Positions 33,645 through 43,825 are shown, counted from the first letter of the stretch. The stretch: DNA of 45,274 bases from Enterococcus xiangfangensis (GCF_005405365.1 NZ_BJDX01000014.1:1-45274), one strand, 5' to 3'. Made by a program: numbers and translations. The notes: generated by a model from the sequence alone, not told the origin.

Positions 33645-36289
33645 TAAGCCTGCTCCTTTCTTATTTTTTTGTGGATGACTAACGGCAGAATCCCTTGGTT
33701 TTTCCAATAGGCAATATCTGCTTCTGAATCAAAACGCAATTTAACTTTGAAATGGGTCGTTTGCTTGCCTTGGGCAGTCACATCAATAACTTGATTGATG
33801 TGCGGCTCGATGGGAAAGTCAAAACTGTAATTTTCTATCCCGGTTAAACCAAGTGTTTGGGCTGTTTCTCCTGAGAGGTACTCAAAAGGGACGACGCCCA
33901 TCATAACTAGGTTGCTGCGATGGATTCGTTCATAACTTTCTGCTAAGACTGCTTTGACGCCTAAGAGATTGGTTCCTTTAGCCGCCCAATCGCGGGAAGA
34001 ACCCATTCCATAATCTTTTCCCGCGAGGATCAAAGTGCCGATTTGCTTCTTTTGATAAACCATCGCTGCATCGTAAATTGACAGTTCTTCACCTGTAGCT
34101 AGTTTTGTATAGCCACCGGTTGTCTCAGGAGTCAATTGATTTTGGATCCGAATATTTCCAAAGGTGCCGCGCATCATCACTTCATGATTTCCGCGTCTAG
34201 AGCCAAACGAATTGAAGTCTTTATAAGCGATGTCATGATCCTTTAAATATTTTCCGGCAGGCGATTGAAGGCCAATATTTCCGGCAGGCGAAATGTGATC
34301 TGTCGTCACTGTATCGCCAAATTTAGCTAGAACCGCTAGATCCTTTAAGGTTGTTTCGTCTATCGTTTGATTTAAGTTGGTAAAGAAAGGGGGATTTGCA
34401 ATATAAGTAGAATCGTCATCCCACTCATAACAAGCACCCTTAGAAGTTTCAATTTGGTTCCAACGTTCATTGGAGTGATAAATATTTTTATACGCATCAC
34501 GAAAATCTTTAGGGTCTAAGAAATCATTGATGTAAGCATTCACTTCTTCTTGAGCAGGCCATAGATCTTTTAAATAAATAGCTTTTCCATCAATTGTCGC
34601 AAGCGGCTCTTTAGTTAAATCTTTTTTGATCGTTCCTGCCAAAGCATAAGCGATAACTAGTGGGGGAGAAGCTAAATAGTTTGCTTTGATCAATGGGTGG
34701 ATCCGTCCTTCAAAATTTCGATTACCGGATAAGACTGCTGAGACGACTAATTCACTTTCTTTTAAACCAGTTTCGATTTCAGCTTCTAAGGGACCAGAAT
34801 TTCCGATACAAGTAGTGCAGCCGTAGCCTACGATATCAAAACCTAACTCAGCCAAAGGTTCGAGCAAATGGCCTTTTTCTAAATAACTTGTCACGATTTT
34901 TGAGCCGGGAGCTAAAGAAGTTTTGATTGTTTTTGGTACGCGCAATCCTAACTTCACGGCCTTTTTTGCTAATAGTCCAGCAGCTACCATGACAGAAGGA
35001 TTGCTTGTGTTGGTACAGCTGGTGATCGCAGCTAAAACTAAATCACCTGTTTCAATCGAATCTTTTGTGTTTTCTAACACTATTTCTCGCTCGATTTCAG
35101 CAGCTGCTAAACCAAAGCCTTGCGGTCCATTTGGCTTAGTCAACGATGCTTGAAAATTTTCTGCGACTTCAGCTAATAAAATTCGGTCTTGCGGTCGTTT
35201 CGGTCCGGCAAGAGAAGAATGGACAGTAGATAAGTCTAAGTGGATTACGCGCGTGTAACAGGGCGTTTTGGTCCCATCGTAAAAAAGCTGATTTTGCTTT
35301 GCATACGCTTCGACTAAATTGACTTGTTCTTCAGAACGGCCAGTCAAACGAAGATAGCTCAGTGTTTCTTCATCGATTGGGCAAAAACCGCAAGTAGCGC
35401 CGTATTCTGGTGCCATATTGGCAATTGTCGCGCGATCAGAAAGGCTCAGATTTTTGTAGCCAGATCCAAAGTATTCAACGAATTTCCCAACTACTTTTTT
35501 ACTACGTAAAAGTTCCGTTAGAAAAAGTGCCAAGTCCGTTGCTGTCGCACCGGGACTTAATGTTCCGATTACTTCTACTCCGATTACTTCTGGTGTAGGA
35601 AAATAAGACGCTTCACCTAAAATAGCCGCTTCTGCCTCGATACCGCCGACGCCCCAACCAAGGACGCCCAGTCCGTTGATCATCGTCGTATGGGAATCGG
35701 TTCCCTCTAAAGAATCTGGGAAGAGCAGATTTTCCTCATCTTTTAAAATGACATCAGATAAATATTCAAGATTGACTTGATGGATAATTCCAGTTTCAGG
35801 TGGGACGACATCAAAATTGTCAAATGCTTGTTGCGCCCACTTTAGAAATTGATACCGTTCATGATTACGTTCGAATTCTTTTTCAGTATTATAGGACAAG
35901 CTTTCTTTCGTGCCCGCATGATCTACTTGAACAGAATGGTCTACGACTAAAGTAACTGGAATTTCAGGATTGATGATTTTGGGATCACCGCCTAAAGCTA
36001 CTACGGCATCACGCATAGCCGCAAGATCGACAACCGCAGGAACGCCTGTGAAATCCTGTAAAACAACGCGTGACGGTCGAAAGGGGACAACCCCCGTTGG
36101 TTTCTTCGGATCAAAACCGATCAATTTTTCTAAATCAGTAATCTCTTGATGGCGAGCGAGACTTTCTAATAATACGCGAATACTGTATGGGAAATCAGTG
36201 ATCTTTTTCTGATAGTTAGCAACAATCGTTGAAAGATCGAAATATGTATATTGTTCGTTATTAACGATAAGTTCTTTTTTCCAGCCCAA
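33644..36289 (-). CDS. acnA: Aconitate hydratase
   Basis: An 881-residue aconitase that isomerises citrate to isocitrate using a [4Fe-4S] cluster. Cluster cysteines are in [11 protein letters not shown] and [32 protein letters not shown], the [19 protein letters not shown] segment and the C-terminal [18 protein letters not shown] with [19 protein letters not shown] (swivel domain) are characteristic. The start is TTG at 36289 with GGAGGGG seven bases upstream. First gene of a two-gene operon with icd; one-base overlap. Divergent from citrate synthase. Confidence 0.95.
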   Translation of the reverse strand: MGWKKELIVNNEQYTYFDLSTIVANYQKKITDFPYSIRVLLESLARHQEITDLEKLIGFDPKKPTGVVPFRPSRVVLQDFTGVPAVVDLAAMRDAVVALGGDPKIINPEIPVTLVVDHSVQVDHAGTKESLSYNTEKEFERNHERYQFLKWAQQAFDNFDVVPPETGIIHQVNLEYLSDVILKDEENLLFPDSLEGTDSHTTMINGLGVLGWGVGGIEAEAAILGEASYFPTPEVIGVEVIGTLSPGATATDLALFLTELLRSKKVVGKFVEYFGSGYKNLSLSDRATIANMAPEYGATCGFCPIDEETLSYLRLTGRSEEQVNLVEAYAKQNQLFYDGTKTPCYTRVIHLDLSTVHSSLAGPKRPQDRILLAEVAENFQASLTKPNGPQGFGLAAAEIEREIVLENTKDSIETGDLVLAAITSCTNTSNPSVMVAAGLLAKKAVKLGLRVPKTIKTSLAPGSKIVTSYLEKGHLLEPLAELGFDIVGYGCTTCIGNSGPLEAEIETGLKESELVVSAVLSGNRNFEGRIHPLIKANYLASPPLVIAYALAGTIKKDLTKEPLATIDGKAIYLKDLWPAQEEVNAYINDFLDPKDFRDAYKNIYHSNERWNQIETSKGACYEWDDDSTYIANPPFFTNLNQTIDETTLKDLAVLAKFGDTVTTDHISPAGNIGLQSPAGKYLKDHDIAYKDFNSFGSRRGNHEVMMRGTFGNIRIQNQLTPETTGGYTKLATGEELSIYDAAMVYQKKQIGTLILAGKDYGMGSSRDWAAKGTNLLGVKAVLAESYERIHRSNLVMMGVVPFEYLSGETAQTLGLTGIENYSFDFPIEPHINQVIDVTAQGKQTTHFKVKLRFDSEADIAYWKNQGILPLVIHKKIRKEQA

Positions 36290-36335
36290 TGAAAAACCCC
36301 TCCTAAATACACTGCCTTTTGGAATGAATGGTTAT

Positions 36336-36363
36336 ATTATACGAATAAAAAAATGAAAAGTAA
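36336..36363 (-). promoter_or_regulatory. Promoter of acnA-icd
   Basis: On the minus strand TTACTT (36363-36358) and TATAAT (36341-36336) are 16 bases apart, about 45 bases before the acnA start. Confidence 0.6.
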
Positions 36364-36381
36364 ATGAAATTATTAAAACTA

Positions 36382-36409
36382 TTTAATTTTAAAATAATGA
36401 TGTTATAAT
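36382..36409 (+). promoter_or_regulatory. Promoter of citrate synthase
   Basis: TTTAAT (36382-36387) and TATAAT (36404-36409) are 16 bases apart, and TG at 36401-36402 makes the -10 extended. It lies back to back with the acnA promoter. Confidence 0.65.
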
Positions 36410-36457
36410 GATTTCTAACTATATTTTTAGTAAACGAAAGACTAGGAGGACACGGTA

Positions 36458-37801
36458 ATGTTAGATTTAAACCAAATGGCAGATGTTTGTCGCAAAAAGG
36501 ATTATTTAGAAGCTTCTTTATATAGGAAGCATCATGTAAAAAAAGGGTTGCGTGATCTTGATGGAAAAGGTGTTTTGGCCGGTCTTACCAACATTTCTAC
36601 GATCCATTCACAAGTGATGGAAGGCGATAAAATCATCTCCCAATCTGGTGAACTGCGTTACCGTGGAATTAATATTAATGAACTAGTGGAAGGGTTTGTT
36701 TCTGAAGAGCGTTTCGGGTTTGAAGAAATTAGTTATTTGTTATTATTTGGTTCATTACCGACCCAATGTGAATTAGCGGAATTCAAAGGGGGAATCGGTA
36801 AAAGACGAACACTTCCGACAAACTTTGTGCGTGATGTTATTATGAAGGCGCCATCACATAATATTATGAATGTGATGGCTCGCAGTGTTCTAACGTTAGG
36901 ATGTTACGATCATGAATCTGATGATATCAGTATTGAGAATGTTTTAGATCAATCTTTGTCCCTAATCGCTGCGTTTCCAATGATTGCGGTCTATTCTTAC
37001 CACGCCTATAATCATTATAGCAAGGGGGCTAGTATGTATATCCATCGTCCAGATGAGAACTTGAGTACAGCGGAAGCCATTTTAACGATGTTGCGGCCAG
37101 ATAAAAAATATACATTCCAAGAAGCGCAAACATTAGATATGGCATTAGTTTTACATATGGAGCATGGAGGAGGAAACAATTCGACTTTCACTACCCGAGT
37201 CGTTACTTCTAGCGGGACAGATACTTATTCAACAATTGCAGCGGCACTCGGTTCATTGAAAGGTCCAAAGCATGGAGGCGCCAATATCAAAGTGACACAA
37301 ATGATGGAAGACTTAAAAGCAAGTATTACAGATTGCGAAGATGAAGATCAGATTCGTGCCTATTTAGAAAAACTTTTAAAGAAAGAGGCTTTCGATAAGC
37401 AGGGGTTGATCTATGGTATGGGACACGCCGTTTATGCTGAATCTGATCCGCGAGCGGAAATCTTTAAGCACTACGTTGAGAAATTAGCGACTGAAAAAGG
37501 TTCTGAGGCAGCCGCTGAATTCAACTTATATCGTAAAGTCGAAACTCTAGCACCGAAAATCATCGAAAAAAGCCGCAAAGTTTACAAGGGTGTCAGCGCG
37601 AACATCGATTTTTTCAGCGGTTTTGTTTATCACATGTTAGATCTGCCGCAAGAATTATATACAGCGATGTTTGCGATTGCTCGAATCGTCGGCTGGTCAG
37701 CTCATCGTGTAGAAGAGTTGGTGAATGTACAAAAGATCATTCGACCAGCTTATATGGAAGTTTCAGAAAATCGTGAGTACCAAGAAATAAAAGAGCGGTA
37801 G
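36458..37801 (+). CDS. gltA: Citrate synthase
   Basis: A 447-residue enzyme that joins acetyl-CoA and oxaloacetate to citrate. Catalytic residues are visible: the histidine in KGPKHGGANIKV, the histidine in IYGMGHAVYAESDPRAE and the aspartate in VSANIDFFSGFVYHML. It is about 70 residues longer than the short bacterial type, mostly at the N-terminus, as in the citrate synthases of streptococci and clostridia. GGAGGAC precedes the ATG. Divergent from acnA-icd; together the three genes make 2-oxoglutarate. Confidence 0.93.
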   Translation: MLDLNQMADVCRKKDYLEASLYRKHHVKKGLRDLDGKGVLAGLTNISTIHSQVMEGDKIISQSGELRYRGININELVEGFVSEERFGFEEISYLLLFGSLPTQCELAEFKGGIGKRRTLPTNFVRDVIMKAPSHNIMNVMARSVLTLGCYDHESDDISIENVLDQSLSLIAAFPMIAVYSYHAYNHYSKGASMYIHRPDENLSTAEAILTMLRPDKKYTFQEAQTLDMALVLHMEHGGGNNSTFTTRVVTSSGTDTYSTIAAALGSLKGPKHGGANIKVTQMMEDLKASITDCEDEDQIRAYLEKLLKKEAFDKQGLIYGMGHAVYAESDPRAEIFKHYVEKLATEKGSEAAAEFNLYRKVETLAPKIIEKSRKVYKGVSANIDFFSGFVYHMLDLPQELYTAMFAIARIVGWSAHRVEELVNVQKIIRPAYMEVSENREYQEIKER

Positions 37802-37974
37802 AGATCGTTCATTAAATAAAAATGTATTTGTGGCTTATTATAATTTGAGGTAGCGGCTTTTCTTTGGAATTCATCGATTGAAATTAAACTAATATTGTTT
37901 AACTTATAGTAACTGAGGTAATGAGTAGCAGGTCTTTTAGCAGTTTTTCGTGGCTAGTGATAAGCAAGTTTTCA
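37802..37974. other. Stretch after citrate synthase, no feature seen
   Basis: AT-rich sequence with no clear terminator, coding frame or repeat. The promoter of the T-box leader begins at its right edge. Confidence 0.4.
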
Positions 37975-38003
37975 TTGACAAGTTAACTCTTCTCTGCTAT
38001 TTT
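37975..38003 (+). promoter_or_regulatory. Promoter of the T-box leader
   Basis: TTGACA (37975-37980) and TATTTT (37998-38003) are separated by 17 bases, placing transcription start near 38010, just before the T-box stem I. Confidence 0.7.
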
Positions 38004-38009
38004 ATTAAC

Positions 38010-38300
38010 AATCAATGAAAAATGAATGAAACGCGATGAAAAAGAAAGTAAAGTAATGAAATTTTCTAAAGAGAGTTCCTGTTTGGTGAAATGGAATGTC
38101 GATTCATTACATGAAAATGGCTTTTGAGCGGATTTCCCGAATGTTTAAGGAAATACGGATGCCCCCGTTAACAGGACACAGTCTCCAAGATGCAACTTTT
38201 TTGGGTACTGATCGAGGTGAAGTCTGTGAAGATTTTACGATTAAAGGTGGTAACGCATAGTCAATGCCCTTAGCAATTTTTGCTGAGGGCATTTTTTGTG
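38010..38300 (+). promoter_or_regulatory. T-box riboswitch leader, probably methionine-responsive
   Basis: Stem I carries AGTA at 38047-38050 in the 5' specifier-loop strand, a stem GTAATGAA/TTCATTAC, and GAA plus ATG (38113-38119) in the 3' strand. The T-box sequence AAAGGTGGTAACGC (38243-38256) is clear; its TGGT would pair with an ACCA-ending tRNA with discriminator A, as methionine tRNA has. The terminator (38263-38296) follows. T-box leaders read uncharged tRNA. ATG as specifier is a reading by eye (AAT is the alternative) but fits the SAM-related genes downstream. Confidence 0.85.
38263..38297 (+). terminator. Regulated terminator of the T-box leader
   Basis: AATGCCCTTAGCAA (38263-38276) pairs with TTGCTGAGGGCATT (38280-38293) with one wobble, followed by T6. 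The antiterminator uses the T-box sequence just upstream. Confidence 0.9.
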
Positions 38301-38387
38301 TTTGCTTTTTAGGCAACGGGTGACGACCCTAAGCGGTAAAAAGATTCAATGATCAACCTCAAAGAACAATTGGAAGGTGGAAAATTT

Positions 38388-39227
38388 ATGGCAGGATTTT
38401 TAGTAGTTCAAACGGATTTTGGGTTGCAAGATGGGGCAGTGAATGCGATGTATGGAGTGGCCTACCAAGTCGAGTCAACATTGAACATCAACAATTTAAC
38501 ACATGAGATTGAACCGTATAATATTCATGACGCAAGTTACCGATTGTTACAAGCCGTGACTTATTGGCCGGCAGGAACTGTTTTTGTTTCAGTCGTCGAT
38601 CCAGGAGTTGGTTCAACGCGCCGGAGCGTTGTTGCGGAGTTGCAAGATGGACAATATGTCATCACGCCAGACAACGGTACGTTGACTTATTTAGCGCAAT
38701 ATGTGGGAATCAAGGAAGTCCGACAAATCGATGAAGAAACTCAGCGCTTGCCAGGATCATCAGAAAGCCACACCTTCCATGGACGTGATGTGTATGTTTA
38801 TAATGGCGCACGTTTGGCAAGTAAAAAAGTGACGTTTGTGGAATTAGGTTCGGTGATTTCAATCGATGAATTAGTGACATTTCCTTTGATTGCTCCTGTT
38901 CAAAATGAAAATAAAATCACTGGGACAATCGATATTACGGATATCCGTTTTGGTTCACTATGGACAAACATCCCAGTTGCCTTTTTTAAAAAGTGGCAAG
39001 TTGAATATGGACAAAGCCTGTTAGTGAAAATATACTATCAAGGCGTTGTACGTTACCAAGACGAAGTCGTCTTTGGTCGGTCGTTTGCGCAAGTCGCACC
39101 AAAAGAAGCGGTACTTTATATCAATTCATTATTAAATGTTGGTCTCGGAGTCAACTTAGATTCATTTTCTGCCGTATATAAAATTGGGACAGGCAATGAT
39201 TGGACAATCGAGCTGACAAAAATTTAA
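38388..39227 (+). CDS. SAM hydrolase / SAM hydroxide adenosyltransferase (DUF62)
   Basis: A 279-residue DUF62 protein, the fold of fluorinase and chlorinase, whose common members split SAM with water to adenosine and methionine. Motifs are VVQTDFGLQDGAVNAMYGVA at the N-terminus (with the SAM-binding aspartates), FVSVVDPGVGSTRRSV near residue 65, ITPDNGTLTYLA, and HTFHGRDVY near 131. The frame runs upstream to 38349, but GGAAGGTGG before the ATG at 38388 decides the start. It heads a four-gene operon with an ECF transporter behind a T-box leader. Confidence 0.9.
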   Translation: MAGFLVVQTDFGLQDGAVNAMYGVAYQVESTLNINNLTHEIEPYNIHDASYRLLQAVTYWPAGTVFVSVVDPGVGSTRRSVVAELQDGQYVITPDNGTLTYLAQYVGIKEVRQIDEETQRLPGSSESHTFHGRDVYVYNGARLASKKVTFVELGSVISIDELVTFPLIAPVQNENKITGTIDITDIRFGSLWTNIPVAFFKKWQVEYGQSLLVKIYYQGVVRYQDEVVFGRSFAQVAPKEAVLYINSLLNVGLGVNLDSFSAVYKIGTGNDWTIELTKI

Positions 39228-39268
39228 GAAATAAGCACTTATAAATTATTAATTGGAGGAGTAAAATT

Positions 39269-39820
39269 ATGAATAAAAAGTTTACAGTAAAACACATTGT
39301 GGCAATTGGTATCGGCGCGGCGGTCTTCTTTATTTTGAAACGATTTGTGACGATCCCGACAGGAATTCCAAATACTGACATCGCAACAGCGTATCCGTTT
39401 TTAGCTTTATTAGGTGTGGTGTATGGTCCAATCGTTGCGGGGTTAGCCGGTTTTATCGGACACGCGCTAGGCGATTTGACAACTTATGGAGCTTGGTGGT
39501 CTTGGATTGTTGCTTCTGGGATCTTAGGAGTCTTCTTTGGTCTTTTAGCTAAACGGATTCCAATTGAAGAAGGAATTTTTGGAAAAAAAGAGATCGTGAC
39601 GTTTTTAGTAGGAGAAACCATTGCTAATCTAGTCACTTGGGTAATTATTGCACCCATCGGCGACATCTTGATCTATGCAGAAGCTCCAAGCAAAGTCTTT
39701 ACGCAAGGGGTCGTTGCAGGGATCACAAATGCGATTGTAACAGGGATCATTGGTTTTATTTTATTAAAGGCGTACGCCCAAACAAAAACGAAAAAAGGTA
39801 GTTTGAATAAAGAAGCTTAG
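39269..39820 (+). CDS. ECF transporter S component, UPF0397 family
   Basis: A 183-residue membrane protein with about five to six spans, the substrate-binding S component of a group II-like ECF transporter. UPF0397 features include KRFVTIPTGIPNTDIATAYPFLALLG and YGPIVAGLAGFIGHALGDLTTYGAWWSWI. GGAGGAG precedes the ATG. UPF0397 proteins have been grouped with methionine- or riboflavin-related ECF systems by genome context; the T-box and SAM hydrolase here favour a methionine- or SAM-derived substrate, which is inference. Confidence 0.88.
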   Translation: MNKKFTVKHIVAIGIGAAVFFILKRFVTIPTGIPNTDIATAYPFLALLGVVYGPIVAGLAGFIGHALGDLTTYGAWWSWIVASGILGVFFGLLAKRIPIEEGIFGKKEIVTFLVGETIANLVTWVIIAPIGDILIYAEAPSKVFTQGVVAGITNAIVTGIIGFILLKAYAQTKTKKGSLNKEA

Positions 39821-39836
39821 AACGAGAGGAAATAAA

Positions 39837-41525
39837 ATGATCGAGTTTCGTAATTTTACATTTCAATATCAAAGTCAAGCTGAACCTACATTGAAAGAGA
39901 TTCAGCTGACCATTAATCAAGGAGAAAAAATCTTGATCATGGGACCCAGCGGTTCAGGGAAATCGACGCTGGGGAAATGTTTGAATGGCATCATCCCGCA
40001 AAATGAACAGGGCAGTTTTACCGGCAGTTTAACGATCAATGATAAAGTTTTTAGTGAGGCTTCTATTTATGATCTTTCTTTAGATGTCGGGACAGTATTG
40101 CAAGATACTGATAGCCAATTTGTTGGATTGACCGTGGCAGAAGATATCGCTTTTTCACTTGAAAATGAGATGATAAAACAATCAGAAATGCGCGAAGCAG
40201 TAAATTACTGGTCGAAAAAAACCAATCTGGCGGCTCAACTGGAAAAACGTCCGCAAGATCTTTCCGGCGGACAGAAACAGCGAGTGACGATGGCAGGCGT
40301 TTTGATCGATGAGACACCGATTCTTTTGTTTGATGAGCCACTAGCCAACTTGGATCCCCAGACTGGCTATGAAGCAATTCAAATGATCGATCAGTTGTAT
40401 CAGTCACAAAAATTTACGACGATCATTATTGAACATCGGTTAGAAGAAGTTTTAGCGGCACCCATCGATCGAGTTATTTTGATGGATGAAGGCAGGATCA
40501 TTGCGGATCTGACACCGACTGAATTATTGAAAAGTGATCTATTAGCCAAATATGGGATTCGTGAACCCCTTTATATCACTGCTTTAAAACGGGCAGGGAT
40601 CTCATTAGCTGATTTTTCAGATTTGACCCAAGTCGATCAATTGGTTTCGCCAGAAATATCAGCTGCTTTAGCTAAGGCACAAGGGACATTCAAACCACTC
40701 CTTAAAAAAGAAGAGGCACTACTAACGTTGAACAACCTTTCCTTTGGTTTTGGCGATGAGCCGGTGATCAAAGAAGTTGATTTGACACTTTATCAAGGAG
40801 AGATGGTCAGTTTAGTAGGGCATAATGGTGCGGGAAAATCTACATTGTCTAATCTGATCACAGGGTTTCATTCGTTGCAGACAGGTGAGCTATTATGGAA
40901 AGGGCATTCGATCGCAACAGCAAGTATCAAAGAACGAGCAGATAAAATCGGCTATGTTTTGCAAAACAGCAGTCAGATGCTTTCAAAGAATATGATTTTT
41001 GAAGAGGTCGCGTTAGGTTTAGAAAACCGTGGTGCAGATCCTGAAACGATTCAAGAAAAAGTTTTTGATACCTTGAAAGTTTGCGGACTTTATGAGTTTC
41101 GCAACTGGCCGATCTCGGCACTGAGTCATGGACAAAAACGGCGAGTGGCGATTGCAGCAATCTTAGTACTTGAACCAGAGCTGCTTATTTTAGACGAACC
41201 GACCGCGGGTCAAGATTATTATCATTACAATGAAATGATGGTATTTTTGCGTAAACTGAATCAACGGGGGATCACGATCTTGATGATTACCCATGACATG
41301 CACTTGATGTTGGAATACACACAGCGGACGATCGTATTAAAAGAAGGACAAATTATTGCGGATAAAACACCAGCGGACGTTTTATCTTCTGCAGATTTAG
41401 TAGCTTCTGCAAGTTTGCGTGAAACGAGTTTATATCGTTTGGCCCAAAATAATCATTTAGCGGATGCTGCGGGCTTTGTTTCGGCATTTATCCAACATGA
41501 GGAGGCGTCTTATGGAGGCAAATAA
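39837..41525 (+). CDS. ECF transporter ATPase with two fused ABC domains
   Basis: A 562-residue protein of two ABC ATPase domains, about 1-240 and 295-530. The first has Walker A GPSGSGKSTLG, signature LSGGQKQRV and Walker B ILLFDEPLANLDP. The second has GHNGAGKST, the signature LSHGQKRRV (H in place of the second G) and LLILDEPTAGQD. These fused EcfA-A' proteins energise ECF transporters. GAGAGGAAAT precedes the ATG. The last 14 bases overlap the T-component gene. Confidence 0.93.
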   Translation: MIEFRNFTFQYQSQAEPTLKEIQLTINQGEKILIMGPSGSGKSTLGKCLNGIIPQNEQGSFTGSLTINDKVFSEASIYDLSLDVGTVLQDTDSQFVGLTVAEDIAFSLENEMIKQSEMREAVNYWSKKTNLAAQLEKRPQDLSGGQKQRVTMAGVLIDETPILLFDEPLANLDPQTGYEAIQMIDQLYQSQKFTTIIIEHRLEEVLAAPIDRVILMDEGRIIADLTPTELLKSDLLAKYGIREPLYITALKRAGISLADFSDLTQVDQLVSPEISAALAKAQGTFKPLLKKEEALLTLNNLSFGFGDEPVIKEVDLTLYQGEMVSLVGHNGAGKSTLSNLITGFHSLQTGELLWKGHSIATASIKERADKIGYVLQNSSQMLSKNMIFEEVALGLENRGADPETIQEKVFDTLKVCGLYEFRNWPISALSHGQKRRVAIAAILVLEPELLILDEPTAGQDYYHYNEMMVFLRKLNQRGITILMITHDMHLMLEYTQRTIVLKEGQIIADKTPADVLSSADLVASASLRETSLYRLAQNNHLADAAGFVSAFIQHEEASYGGK

Positions 41526-42345
41526 TTTAATCGGTTATCTGCCGAAAAAAACTGCGATTCATCAACTTAGCGGTTTTACCAAGCTCATTTGTTTCTTAAT
41601 GATCTCAATCGTCGGTATGATCTCATACGATACCCGTTTTTTGCTGGGACTTGCTGTGTTTTCTGTCGTCATTTTCCAACTTGCACAAATCAGTTATCGT
41701 GAGATTTCTTTTGTAGTGAAATTTATCGCATTTTTCTCTCTTCTGAATTTATTGACAGTCTATCTGTTTGCTCCAGAATACGGGGTAACGATTTACGGGA
41801 CACGCCATGTACTTTTTGAAGGGATCGGTCGATACACGATCACGCAAGAACAGCTTTTTTATGAATTTAATTTACTAGTTAAATATTTTGTTACGATACC
41901 ACCGGGTCTGATTTTTATTTTGACGACAAATCCGAGTGAATTAGCATCAAGTATTCATCGTGTTGGTGGATCGTATAAGATTGCTTATGCCTTCTCTTTG
42001 GCTTTGCGGTATATTCCGGATATCCAAGAAGATTTTCGGACAATCTCAAAAGCACAACAAGCCCGTGGAAACGAACTTTCCAAGAAGGCATCGTTGATGA
42101 AACGAGTACGTGGAAATCTAACGATCGCGATTCCTTTAATTTTTTCAAGCTTAGAGCGAATCGAGACGATTTCTTCTGCGATGGAACTACGGCGTTTCGG
42201 TAAGAAAAAAGGGCGGACGTGGCTGCTGGCCAAACCATTAAAGCGTCAAGACTATTTAGCTTTAGCCGTTGTCGTCCTATTATGCTCGGTAGGGATTTTC
42301 TTATTAGTTATCAATGGCGGCCGCTTTTATAATCCATTTCATTAA
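41512..42345 (+). CDS. ECF transporter T component (EcfT)
   Basis: A 277-residue membrane protein that couples the ATPase to the S component. Five or so spans and the two coupling helices carry AQQARGNELSKKASLMKRVRG and ELRRFGKKKGRTWL, the ARG-type motifs of EcfT. An in-frame start at 41464 exists, but AGGAGG at 41500-41505 and the ATG at 41512 match the family N-terminus. It overlaps the ATPase gene and ends the operon, closed by a terminator. Confidence 0.9.
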   Translation: MEANNLIGYLPKKTAIHQLSGFTKLICFLMISIVGMISYDTRFLLGLAVFSVVIFQLAQISYREISFVVKFIAFFSLLNLLTVYLFAPEYGVTIYGTRHVLFEGIGRYTITQEQLFYEFNLLVKYFVTIPPGLIFILTTNPSELASSIHRVGGSYKIAYAFSLALRYIPDIQEDFRTISKAQQARGNELSKKASLMKRVRGNLTIAIPLIFSSLERIETISSAMELRRFGKKKGRTWLLAKPLKRQDYLALAVVVLLCSVGIFLLVINGGRFYNPFH

Positions 42346-42351
42346 ATCGAA

Positions 42352-42387
42352 AAAGAGTCAGCTGTGCAAACTAGCTGACTCTTTCTT
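42352..42387. terminator. Terminator of the SAM hydrolase-ECF operon
   Basis: AAAGAGTCAGCT (42352-42363) pairs perfectly with AGCTGACTCTTT (42373-42384). The convergent MFS gene ends about 70 bases further on and may use it too. Confidence 0.9.
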
Positions 42388-42453
42388 TGCATCGACATAA
42401 AAGATGGACCAGCTCTTAAATAATCCCGGTCATAAAAATTTTTCGTAGTAAGA

Positions 42454-43812
42454 TCATTGTGACTGTACTCGCTTTTTTGATTTCTTACTGTAGCTGACTA
42501 GAATCAATAAAGTGATAAAAATGAGACTAATCGTTAAATAGACACTATGGTAACCAGCGAGCTGCTGATTTTTCAGCAAAAAAATCTGCTGGTTGATCAC
42601 ACTGAGAAAAGTCACCATAAAACTTTGACCTAGTGTTCGGCAAAGAGTGATAAATCCAGAAACAGTACTAAGATTTTGTGTAGTCGCATAAGCTTGCGCC
42701 GAAATTACACTGATCGTTACACCGGTTCCGATAAAGAAACCGAGTAAACTAGAAAAGATCAGCAAAATTGAATAACCAGCGGTATTAGGCAAGATACTTA
42801 GGCATAAAAATCCAAGCAAGGCACCACTAAGTACTAATTGTAATAAACGTTTTTGTCCGAATTGGATCAACAACTTGCTGGAATAATAAGATCCGATGAT
42901 AAAAAATACGGAAGATGGTAGCAACGCCAACCCAGCTGAGGTAGGAGACAAGTGTAATTCAGTCTGGATCCACATAGGAAGATAGACTTGAAAACCAATC
43001 AAAGCACCGTTAATCAAGAAAACACAAATTGTTAATAAGCGAAAATCACGAATGAGGATCGTGCTGACAGGAAGGATCGGACTATCTTTCTTTTTTTCCT
43101 TGCGATAAAAACGAAAAAGAATCAGCATACCCGCAATCAAAATACTAATCCCCAATAAAAAGTGAGTGCTGAATAATTGAATTCCACTTAATACTATCAA
43201 TAAGCCGAAAATAAGCGAGGTATATTGTTGAAATACACCGGACTGAGGAACTGTCGGATGCGCCTTTTCTTTGTAAAAAATTTGTACGATCACAAGTATA
43301 AGCAGTATAAAAGGAACATTAATAAAGAAAATCCAGTGCCAAGTGAGCTGCCTTAAAATCAAACCACCAATCAACGGAGCAATCAATGATGCAATTCCCC
43401 AGGCAGAATTATTCAGCCCCATAACTTTCCCTCGAGTAGTAATATCGAAAAGTTCACCGATCAAAGCAAAGGTCATCGGCATGATTCCACCGGCACCGAT
43501 ACCTTGGATGATGCGAGCACCAAAGAGCATCCAACTAGAAACAGAAAATCCGCAAAGAATTGTTCCCAATAAAAAAAGCAACAGCCCGATTTGGAAAATG
43601 ATTTTTTTGCCATGATTGTCTGCTAAGCGTCCAAAAATTGGAGTGGCCAGCGCACTTGAAAACAAATAAGTTGAAAAAATAAGCGAGGTCAAGTTAGGAT
43701 CTCCTAAAGAACTTACAATAGAGCGGGTTGCAGTGACTACGATTGTTGATTCGATAGCAGTTACTAAAGTTGCAAGATAAATCGCGACGATCATCCAGTT
43801 CGTTTTAGCCAT
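42454..43812 (-). CDS. MFS multidrug exporter, DHA2 (EmrB/QacA) family
   Basis: A 452-residue transporter with about 14 membrane spans. Family motifs are ATPIFGRLADNHGKKIIFQ (motif A, loop 2-3) near residue 57, GARIIQGIGAGGIMPMTFAL near 97-116 (motif B), and NNSAWGIASLIAPLIGGLI (motif C region) near 139-157. Such proteins expel drugs or dyes using the proton gradient. GGGAGGAAAT precedes the ATG at 43812. It is divergent from a MarR-type regulator that probably controls it. Confidence 0.9.
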   Translation of the reverse strand: MAKTNWMIVAIYLATLVTAIESTIVVTATRSIVSSLGDPNLTSLIFSTYLFSSALATPIFGRLADNHGKKIIFQIGLLLFLLGTILCGFSVSSWMLFGARIIQGIGAGGIMPMTFALIGELFDITTRGKVMGLNNSAWGIASLIAPLIGGLILRQLTWHWIFFINVPFILLILVIVQIFYKEKAHPTVPQSGVFQQYTSLIFGLLIVLSGIQLFSTHFLLGISILIAGMLILFRFYRKEKKKDSPILPVSTILIRDFRLLTICVFLINGALIGFQVYLPMWIQTELHLSPTSAGLALLPSSVFFIIGSYYSSKLLIQFGQKRLLQLVLSGALLGFLCLSILPNTAGYSILLIFSSLLGFFIGTGVTISVISAQAYATTQNLSTVSGFITLCRTLGQSFMVTFLSVINQQIFLLKNQQLAGYHSVYLTISLIFITLLILVSYSKKSKKRVQSQ

Positions 43813-43825
43813 ATTATTTCCTCCC

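Noticed and set aside
38107..38316. 69-codon minus-strand frame in the T-box leader
   Set aside because: The region is fully explained by the leader RNA and its terminator; no ribosome site supports the frame.
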